A DNA stretch of 64,000 nt from the NCBI GenBank assembly GCA_963580285.1, contig CAUZLF010000747.1, forward strand, positions 1 through 64,000, in the 5' to 3' direction. Below are positions 52,961-61,601 of the stretch, piece by piece (the first letter of the stretch is position 1; each line of letters starts with the position of its first letter). The notes below the pieces were generated by a model. That model ran no database searches, had not been told where the DNA came from, and saw only the letters and a list, made by a program, of their open reading frames with translations. The position numbers were made by a program, and so were the translations under genes. This stretch comes from Lucinisca nassula. Lineage: Eukaryota; Mollusca; Bivalvia; Lucinida; Lucinidae.

Positions 52961-54285
52961 AAATGCGTTCATACATAAGAAATGAACTAGGCTGGCGGGT
53001 TAATTTACTTGAGGTTGAAACCTAATATGTCAGATATATTGAACAGTGAACAGGGACGATGTATGGCATAATAAATGTTACGATCCCTACGTAAATCAAG
53101 CTTCTTCTCTTCACCTTTGTCAAGAAGGGTGGAAACATAGGGTTCAACACCGACCCTTGACTGAACTTTTCTGCATCTTCATGTAACTTGGTGACCTCAA
53201 GTTGCGTATGTTTGCTAAAAGATCGACCAAAACCAGAGTCATTCATTCAGTAAATAAGCTGGAGTATATCAAATCCGCAGCTGGAGAATTAGATGCCGAT
53301 ATTTTTTCATATTTAGTAGAGTGTCTTTTTTTGCAGCAAATTAATGTTAAAAACCAAAACAATAAACCGCTAAAACATTTAAGTAAAATCGTTCCACCAA
53401 ATACTGTATAATGTTTCTTTTTTGTTCGCAGTAAAATTTCGCACACCTTCAGTAAAAAGGGGGCTTGATTGTTCAGAGGCGTAAACTCATTAAAACACGA
53501 CTTTCCTTCAATTATGATATACTGAACAAAAATCTGCCAACCCTTTGAAAAAAACAACTGAAATAGGGCCGCGCTGTTATCTTCACTGAACATTGTCGTC
53601 TTTCAGAGGTATTGCTGTCATGGTAACTTCATACCAAACTACCACTGGTCACCAATTAATTGTTTATGAAGCTAAGCAACAGAAGATAACCAAACAAGCG
53701 CAATTAGTAAAGCAGAAAACTGTGGCTGCTGTATCATGACAACGCCAATTAGATATGGTTTACGCTTGCCATCAAGTTTACGCGACTTTTGCCTGAACAC
53801 AAAATTGTAAACAAGCGGCCGATGGGAAACTACGCTCCCCAGAGCTCAAGTGGGCATAAATCCCCCCCCCCCAAACACACACACGTGGTGACCATTTATT
53901 TTAACAGATCATAATGGTTTAGTAGAGGCCAATCCCAGGACCATTGATGCCAAATTATTTTGAAATCAACCATTGTTTTCTTTCGTTGCCGTCGCATACA
54001 TTATAGTCAGCTTTGAACCATCTTAGGGCTAGAGTCCAAAATGCTGCATACCAAGGTCTTGTATTTCTTGAGATGCAGAATTTAAAATCACTTTTGGCCG
54101 TTTATTGGTGTGACGATCACACAGATCCCTCTAACAAACTTGGATTTCTCGACCACACTGATGCAGTATATGTAATTTGGTATCTGAGTTAGCCCAGTAG
54201 TTTTAGAAAAATTAAAAACTATTTAATCTTAAGGCCCCAGGATCATTAAGCTGATTGCAAATATCAATTATGATGTCATGGGCTG
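52961..54285. other. No recognisable feature (possible unique intron sequence)
   Basis: No repeat family of this window and no convincing exon. The minus-strand ORF of 116 codons at 53243-53593 and neighbouring ORFs lack recognisable motifs. A C-run and CA-run at 53861-53885 is the only simple sequence. Confidence 0.45.
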
Positions 54286-54650
54286 CAACAGAACCAAAAA
54301 ACCCTGTCTTTTCCATACAAAATCCTTAGTGTCCGAATGTGACCTTGACGTAAGAAAGGTCAAGGTCAACGAAATGTCATCATTTGAACAAATTCGATAG
54401 GGCCCGGGTCCCATATATTGTATACCAAGTTTCAAGGTCATCGGTCGATTGGTTCCTGAGAAGGCGATTTTCAACGGTATTTACCATATATGGGCATGGC
54501 GGACATTTTGGTCATGTGACCCAGATATTCAAAATATATGTTTGTTCTTCCACCCCATGGCGGCTTCACATATAATTTGGTTTCATTTGGCCTTGTAGTT
54601 TCAGAGGAGATGTCGTTTGGAATTGTTTGGATGCTTAAATGAGAAAAGAG
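54286..54650. repeat. Isolated tandem-repeat-type unit
   Basis: TGTGACCTTGACGTAAGAAA, GGTCAAGGTCAACGAAATG, CCATATATTGTATACCAAGT and GAGGAGATGTCGTTTGGAAT read like single units of the array families on the minus strand (compare CAAACGACATCTCCTC at 16690). From 54651 to 54865 nothing recognisable. Confidence 0.5.
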
Positions 54651-54869
54651 GGTAGGAGCATTTATCTCCCCTTTTTATGTCTTTTTCCCCACTTTTTCGA
54701 TTTTCTAACTCCATTTTCAAGATGCGGAGAGACCTCTAAATAAATTCGTATCATAGTTAAGTGTGAGAAAGTAAGGTGCATTAATCTCCTTAAATACGCG
54801 TGCTACGAATTTCAAACCCCGACTATTAACCCATACCTCCCATCAGAGAAATTAAAGGGAAAGAAACAT

Positions 54870-55007
54870 CATTCGAATATTTGATAGACCGAAACAGATT
54901 TCTCCCTGATCTTTCAAAAACTTGGTCCCAGTATTTAATCATATGTGTTTTGATGACAATAAGACATGAAGTTAATATTCTAGAAAGTTCAGTCGTGGCT
55001 TTTAATG
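54870..55007 (-). pseudogene. PLE RT N-terminal fragment, left part
   Basis: Minus strand: TATTTGATAGACCGAAACAG, CCCTGATCTTTCAAAAACTT and GTTAATATTCTAGAAAGTTC match 31165-31290. The remainder lies at 55498-55600 (TTAATGAAGTTTAGGTTACC; GCGTAGGAAGCTTGTCTCGG), matching 31320-31410. The gap is a SINE-1 insertion. Confidence 0.8.
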
Positions 55008-55497
55008 TTTGTTTGATTTGCGGTTTAACTTCCCCGTCAACTCTGAATAGGTCATTTTGGAGACATTACTTCCAATTCTGTGGGACTTTTGTTCTTCTGG
55101 CGCGGTTTATTTTTGTTACGGTTTGTCTTTGGGTGTTTGTGTCGCTTTTATTATTTCATTTTGGATAGCCTTTGGCCATTTTGTGGGAAAGTAACTGTCG
55201 TTTTGGTTTTCCGCTGTTGGTGTTTCCGTAAGGGTCTGTTGCTTCATGTTTGTGTTTCCTTCCCTTGGTGTCTCTGATTGGAGCTGTGGGTTAATTGTAT
55301 CGATTCCTGATTATTGCCTCTACTTCTATTTTACCCGACATTGAGATGAAATTACATTCCAGCCCCTGTCGCCCAATGAAACAAATAGGCTTAGACCTCC
55401 AAGCGGTTTACCAGTACTCGTGTGCGGTCGGTTTCAGATCTGCGTGGAAGCATCATGCAGCCCATCTATTTCTTCCAGCCCCAATTGGCAGAGGCCT
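55008..55497 (-). mobile_element. SINE-1 inserted in PLE, itself carrying a PLE fragment
   Basis: The SINE tail is TTTGTTTGATTTGCGG at 55008. Its body is split into 55024-55090 and 55331-55490. Target duplications CGTGGCTTTTAATG (54994-55007) and CGTGGCCTTTAATG (55498-55511) flank it with one mismatch. Inside, 55091-55330 is a plus-strand PLE 3' UTR fragment (TTTTGTGGGAAAGTAACTGT; CGATTCCTGATTATTGCC). Confidence 0.9.
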
Positions 55498-55865
55498 CGT
55501 GGCCTTTAATGAAGTTTAGGTTACCAATATAGCGTAGGAAGCTTGTCTCGGCCTCCTGTAACAAACTTGGCGTCTAGATGACAGTTATGATCTTTTTTGT
55601 TTGGATTGGGAGGTAACTCGAGCGTGTCCTTGTCAGTGTCATCATTTTACTATGCCGGAAAAAAACGTCATCAGGTCAAATAATGTGCTGTTGGAAGCAG
55701 GCCTAACTGGACACAGTACTACAGGTCGTAGCATTAGCTAAATATACAAAAGCATGTGCTTCCTGTTACAAAGAAGTATTCATGTAAACTTTTTTATTTG
55801 GATAATTAAAACAATATACATATTCTATTCCATTGACATTGTGTAGCTTTTTGTGGTCTTTGTTG
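55498..55865. other. PLE fragment tail, then unrecognised sequence
   Basis: 55498-55600 is the right part of the PLE fragment described at 54870. 55601-55865 has no recognised feature. Confidence 0.55.
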
Positions 55866-57040
55866 CTCACCAGAGCTGAAGGCTCCGGGGGAGCTTAAAG
55901 AATAGACAGTTGTCCGTCGTCTGCGTCTGCGTCTGTGTACACTTTCAAACGACATCTACTCTGACGCCACTGTGCCGATTGGGCCCAAATTTTATCTTTA
56001 GCATCATTGGGCCGAGGGATTGAATTTTTGTAAATAAATTCGATTCATAAATTTGGGTGCTATGGAAACTTAGATTTTTCATAGAAATATAATGGGAAAA
56101 ATTAAAAAATGCCATTAACTGTCAAGCCTGTGCAAATATTTTTACAAAACGTCCATAGAAAATTAATGTTCCTGAAGCAATTTACTATCTGTTATACGAT
56201 TTTAGGCCTACTGCTCATTTTAATTGGTTGCCATGGAAACCAAAATGCGAAAAAATTGAAAGGAATTAGAGCAAGTGTTTATGAAACACTATGCCCCAAA
56301 CTCATTGATCCTAACACTGCTTGACCCTAAAACTGCTTGCCCCTAACAGTAATTGTTTTTACTTGGTTACAATCCTGAATTTTTCAAAGCACAATGATAC
56401 AAAAAAGCTAATCAGGTCATCTACTTATTATCCCATTACAGCATTTGAAGTTAAAAGGACAATAGCTCACACAGTTTAAGAGATATTTTTGCTGCCCAAA
56501 TTTAAAGGGTCAAAATTCCTATGTCCACAAAGGGGCATAATCTGGTAAATGTTTAATACAATTATACCAAAATTATATCGGATCATCTTCAGATTAGTTC
56601 CAAACAGCATGCAAAATTTCAAAAGACTAGCTCAAGAGGTTCTTGAGATATTTTGCTTACAAGCTTTTCCATTACCAAAATGCATGGGTCTGCAAAGGTG
56701 CATCAATTGTTAATGTACCCCGAATTTAATCAGATCATCTTCACATAGTTCCAAACAGCTTGCAAAATTTTGTAAGCCTAGCCTTAGCGGTTCTTGAGAT
56801 AGTTTGCTTACAAGTTTTTTCTATGCTCAAATTTCTATGTCCACAAAGGGACATAATCTGGTCAATTTTTTAATAAACAATATACCAAAATTTGATCAGA
56901 TCAGCTTCAGATTGGTTCCAAACGGCCTGTAAAGTTTCAAGAAATGAGCTAACACGGCTCTTGATATATTTTGCTTACAAGGTTTTCCTTTGCCAAAATG
57001 CCTTTGTCTACAAAGGGGTATAATTTGATCAAGTGTTATT

Positions 57041-57500
57041 AGCCGAAACTACGTAGTATGACCCATCTTCTTTCTTATGAATGTTTTCATTGCTCTTAAA
57101 GGAACTCATTTTTGATTTTTATTTGCCTTCACTGCAGCTGGTGTTGTGCCGTGTGGCGGCCGTAAAACGTCTCCCCGTACATCAACCATAGTGCAGTTTA
57201 TATTTTACTTTTGGTCCTTTGAGATCAGCGTGAATATTCTGATAAATCGGAAATAAATTATTGGTTTAGACTCATATTCTAGACAGGTTTTTAATTATTT
57301 GGACCCCATTTTGATTTATATCAGTCTTTGAATCGACTGCCTATTCGATATTCGCAAAATTGCAGTATTTTTCCTCTGGTTTTCTTTGCCGGATCATTAC
57401 AGGGTCACTGATGAGGCTTTATTAGCCGAAACTACGTAGTGACCCATCTTCTTTCTTATGAATGTTATCATTGCTCTTAAAGGAACTCATGTTCGATTTT
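57041..57500 (+). mobile_element. TDR element, complete copy
   Basis: About 82 bases starting TTATTAGCCGAAACTACGTA and running through GTTTTCATTGCTCTTAAAGG to TTTTT stand at the left (57041-57122) and again at the right (57419-57500) in the same orientation, almost identical. Between them is the body with GTGTGGCGGCCGTAAAACG, TCAACCATAGTGCAGTTTAT and a GCCGGATCATTACAGGGTCA segment. It interrupts a tandem unit. Terminal direct repeats suggest a miniature retroelement or a dimer created by unequal exchange. No ORF. Confidence 0.75.
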
Positions 57501-59619
57501 TAATTAATAAAATTACACCAACTTTTAACCGAATCATCTTCAGATTAGTTCCAAATGGTATGCAAAATTTCAAGAGACTAGCTCAAGTGGCTCTTGAGAT
57601 AGTTTACTTACAAGCTTTTCCTTCGCCAAAATGCATGGGTCTACAAAGGGGCATAATTTTGTCAATTGTTAATAAAATTACACCAAAATTTAATCAGACC
57701 ATTTTCACATTAGTACTAATCAGCGTGCAAAGTTTTATAAGCCTAGATTAAGCGGTTCACGTAGCTTGCTTACAAGTTTAAAACGACCAAAGTTTCAAAG
57801 GGCCATACCTAATAAAAGAGTTCGGATTTTTTTTTCAAAAGTTTATCAGTTCATCTATTCATCATCCCCAACCAGTCTGTAAAGTTCCAGGACAATAGCT
57901 CAAATAGATTTTGAAATACCTTGCTTAGAAGCTTAAAATGCCCACAGTTTTGAAGGGCCATTACTCAAGTAAAAAAAAAATCAGATTTCTTTCAAATGTT
58001 AAACAGAACAGATCATCTACTTTCCATTTCTAATAAGTCTGTACAGTGTCAAGACAATAGCTCAACAAGTTTTTGAGATATATTGCTTGCAAGCTTAAAA
58101 CACCCAAAGTTTCATAGGGCCATAACTCAAGAAAAAAAAATCGGATTTGTTTTCAAAAGTTAATCAGTTCATTTACGCATCATCCCAAACCAGTCTGTAA
58201 AGTTCCATAGCAATAGTTCAAATACTTTAAGAGGTACCTTGCTTACAAGTTTGAAACGCCCAAAGTTTCAAAGGGCCATAACACAAGAAAAAAAGTTCGG
58301 ATTTTTTTTCAAAAGTTAATCTGTTCATCTACTCACCATCCCTCATCAGCCTGTAAAGTTTTAAGACAATTGCTCAAATAGTTTAGGAGATATATTGCTT
58401 ACAATCTTAATATGCCCAAAGTTCCAAAGGGCCATAGCTCAAGAAAAAAATTAAGATTTTTTTCCAAAAGTTAATCAATTCATCTTCTGATCGTCCCCAA
58501 TCAGTCTGTACAGCTTCAGGACAATAACTCAAATCGTTTTTGAGATATCCTGCGTAAAAGCTTAAAATGCCCAAAATTCCAAAGGGACGTAACTAACAAA
58601 ATGTGGATCTTTTTCCAAAAGTTAATCAGTTCATCTACTCATCATCCCAAATCAGTCTGCAAAGTTTCAAGACCATACCTCAAGTAGTGTTTGAGATACC
58701 TTGCTTACAATCTTACAACGCCAACAAAAGGATATAACTCAAGTAAAGAAAACTCAGATTTTTTTCAAAAGTTAATCATTTCATCTTCTCATCATCCCAA
58801 ATCAATATGTAATGTGTCAGCGCAATAGCTCCAATAGTGTTTGAGATATCTTGTTTACAAGATTTCATAGCATTTTGTTTGCAAAGGTGCATAATTCCAG
58901 AAAAGGGCATAATGCTGATGAGAAAAAAATACGGGTCATTTTTTTTTTCATAAGGCATCCATATATGAAATTTAAAAACATAGCATGCACAGTTCAAAAA
59001 TTATGCTATGCAGTAAAAAGCGGGCAATAGCTGAACTTGTTTTTGAGTTATCTTGCGTACAAGCTTAAAATGCCCAAAAGTCTAAAAGGCCATACTGAAG
59101 AAAAAGATTGATTTTTTTCTCAAAAGTTGATTAGTTCATCTTCGCATCGTCCCCAATCAGTCTGCAAAGTTTCAGGACAATAGCTCTAAGTGGTTTTGAG
59201 ATATCTTGTTTAGATGCTACAAATGCCCAAAAGTCCCAAAGGGCCATGACTCAAGAAAAACATTTCGGATTTTTTTTTCCAAAGGTTAATCAGTTAATCT
59301 TATCATCATTCCGAATCAGTCTGTAAAGTTTCAGGGCAATAGCTCAAATCGTTTTTGAGATATAATGCATACATGCGTAAAACGCCCAAAGTCTCAGGCC
59401 ATATCTCAAGCAAAATTATTCAGATTTTTTGGTCAAAAATTAATCAGTTCATCTTCTCATCATCCCCAATCAGTATGTACAGATTCAGCGCAATAGCTCT
59501 AATGTTTTTTTTAGATATCTTGCTTACAAGATTTCATAGCATGTTTGGCAAAGGGGCATAACTCATGAAAGGGGCATAATCCTGATGCCAAAAAACACTG
59601 GTCAATACACGGGTCAATT

Positions 59620-60264
59620 GAAGGGGTTAGTGCAAGAAGGTACCTAAGTCCCATTTTCATTATTTTGAGAAAAACACGAAAAACAAAGTATTTTGCGAAA
59701 ATTTCATATTTTGTGTTTCTTATTTTAAATAAATAGTTCTGTTGATATATTCTATGATATGAAATGGTGTAAAGATCGCATAAATAGTCCGAAGTATATT
59801 ACAGATAGTCATTAATTTCAATAATGTGTTTATGCAAGAAGGGGCCTAAGTCCATGGTTGTTTATGCAAGAAGGGGCCTAAGTCCATTGTTTAAAGGATA
59901 TAGTTTTCTCTATTTAGAGCAGAAACCTATTACATTTTATTGAATATGTATATTTTATCTTTTGTAGACTCTTTGTAAGTTTCTTAAAACAAAGAGCTGA
60001 AACAAATGAACAACACATACACCGATAACTCGAAGTTGTTTGTGGTAAAAATGGACTTAGGCCCCTTCTTGCACCAAAGATTTGACCTTGGACTTAGGAC
60101 CCTTCCAAAGATTCAATGTAACTGTCATTTTTAATGCCAATAAAGAAATAAAGCATATCAAACTATATATCATATTGTAGGTCTTGGTATGAAATATCTG
60201 AAAATAACAATATCTCAGATTTTTCCAAAAATGGACTTAGGTACCTTCTTGCACTAACCCCTTC
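59620..60264. mobile_element. TIR MITE, 645 bp, with internally reiterated terminal motif
   Basis: The termini GAAGGGGTTAGTGCAAGAAG(G...) are inverted and identical for 32 bases. AATT stands outside each end (59616-59619, 60265-60268), a likely 4-bp target duplication. The sub-motif GCAAGAAGGGGCCTAAGTCC recurs inside at about 59834 and 59867 in the same direction as the left end, and inverted near 60050-60070 (GGACTTAGGCCCCTTCTTGC). The rest is AT-rich without ORF. The superfamily is undetermined. Confidence 0.9.
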
Positions 60265-60962
60265 AATTATTTTTTCATAAGAAATCCATGTATGAAATTT
60301 CAAAAACCTAGAATGCCCGGTTCAAAAGTTATATTATGCAGTAACATGGGTGGACGGAAGGACGGACGGACGAACATGGCAAAAGCAATATCCCCACAAC
60401 TTCTTCGAAGTCGGGGGCATAAAAATACTTAAAAAATCATCTCATCAGAAACCTTATGCTCTATGCGGCTGAGACTTTGTAAACATATTCACCATATTTG
60501 CCTTAACAGGTTTTGTGTTTATTTTGGCATTCCGCTCTTTAGTTTGTTTGCTATGACAACTTAGAGTTTCCATTTACTTATAATAGAGAAAATTGAAAAA
60601 TTGCAATAACTGCCAAGTCTTTGCAGATATTTTGACAAAACGTTTATAGAAATGTTCTTTAAGGAATCTACTGTCTGCAATATGATTTAAGGCATACTGC
60701 TCATTTTTTATTAATTACCATGGAAACCAAGAATTCAGAAATAAAAAAAACTTAAAACATCATCTCCTCAGAAAACATATGCTGTATGAACCTGAGACTT
60801 TATGAAAATATTCACCCTATTTGCCTCAAAAGGTTTTATGTTTGTTTTTATGAAATTTTGGCTCTTTAGTTTGGTTGCCGTATGGATTTTCCATATACTT
60901 ATAATGGGGAAAATTGAAAAAATGACATTTATACTTTTCAAGATATTTTGTCAAGCTTAAGG

Positions 60963-61290
60963 TGTTAGATATGTTCTATAAAAGGGTTATCCTTTGGAAC
61001 ATACCACAGAACTGAAAAATATGGAATGTGCATGTTTTCTGGGCCTGACATGCTAGGTTCGGCCAATTAGGCCTCATCAGTGACCCTCAAATATTTTCAA
61101 AATTTCACAATGGAATCAATGATCCCAATGGACAAGAAAATATGAACTAAACTACGATGTATGGCAGGGAGACGTTTTACGGCCGCCACACATTCCCAGA
61201 CACCAGCTGTAGTGACGTTAAATATGTTCTATAAAAGGGTTATCCTTTGGAAGCAAGGGACACACCACATAACTGAACAATATGGAGTGT
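60963..61290 (-). mobile_element. TDR element, minus-strand copy
   Basis: ATATGTTCTATAAAAGGGTT opens the left repeat and recurs at 61217, again followed by ATCCTTTGGAA. Between them the reverse complement of the 6890-7060 body is present (GACGTTTTACGGCCGCCAC; GATGTATGGCAGGGAG; TTAGGCCTCATCAGTGACCC). It matches copy 1 (6826-7112) better than copies 3 and 4, so two sub-families exist. Confidence 0.75.
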
Positions 61291-61601
61291 GTATGTTAGG
61301 CCTACTGTTTGCCATCGATCGGCAGTTGTCAATTGTCGTCTGTTGCCTTGCAACAAGACAGTCAAAGGACATCAGACCTCTGAAGCCACCAGGCTATTTG
61401 GGTCAACATTTTATCCGTACCGTCCTTGGGCTCATGTCTTCCATGGTTTATTTAAATATATGGCTGCAAATGGACAGTGCTTCCCCAATCCCCATGAGTC
61501 CTGGTGAGAAAAGTGGCCCATGTGCCTTTTGTTATGCCTGCTATGTACAAATAGAAAGGAATGTATATACATGTATATATATATATTTCAACTCTTTGTA
61601 G

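Larger units (their letters stand above)
55866..61537 (+). mobile_element. AGCTCACC-type element with ~147-bp tandem repeats, ending 64 bp before the exon
   Basis: The head is TGCTCACCAGAGCTGAAGGC with TCCGGGGGAGCTTAAAG and CAGTTGTCCGTCGTCTGCG, as at 16612. The body has many units with AAAGTTAATCAGTTCATCTA, CAGTCTGTAAAGTTTCAGGA and CAAAGGGCCATAACTCAAG, at about 147-bp spacing between 56400 and 60420. A GGACGGACGGACGAACATGG tail and CCACAACTTCTTCGAAGTCG lie at 60352-60420. The right end near 61500 is GGTGAGAAAAGTGGCCCATG-TGCCTTTTGTT, a hairpin plus T-rich end. Nested inside are TDR copies (57041, 60963) and a TIR element (59620). The limits rest on terminal resemblance, and more than one element may be merged. 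Confidence 0.65.
15249..61601 (+). other. Putative 46.4-kb phase-1 intron filled with repeats
   Basis: The donor is CAG|GTGATT at 15249. The acceptor is at 61601, after TATATTTCAACTCTTTGTAG. The phase is 1 on both sides. Apart from transposon ORFs, I found no reading frame inside resembling the cysteine-rich exon. The content is PLE remnants, one LINE, SINEs, MITEs and tandem arrays, itemised separately. If confirmed, the first coding intron of this gene is about 20 times longer than its next exon. Confidence 0.65.

Noticed and set aside
53243..53593. 116-codon minus-strand ORF as a host gene
   Set aside because: No domain and no splice context; it cannot be distinguished from chance in AT-rich intron.
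57041..57500. LTR retrotransposon or retroviral remnant
   Set aside because: Direct terminal repeats are present, but they are short and I see no TG...CA ends, primer-binding site, or gag/pol coding.
61520..61601. In-frame ATG at 61520 as the start of the EGF protein
   Set aside because: The 27 preceding codons (MCLLLCLLCTNRKECIYMYI...) are AT-repeat and transposon-end sequence before a clear polypyrimidine-AG acceptor at 61601. A true signal peptide in matching phase exists at 15200.
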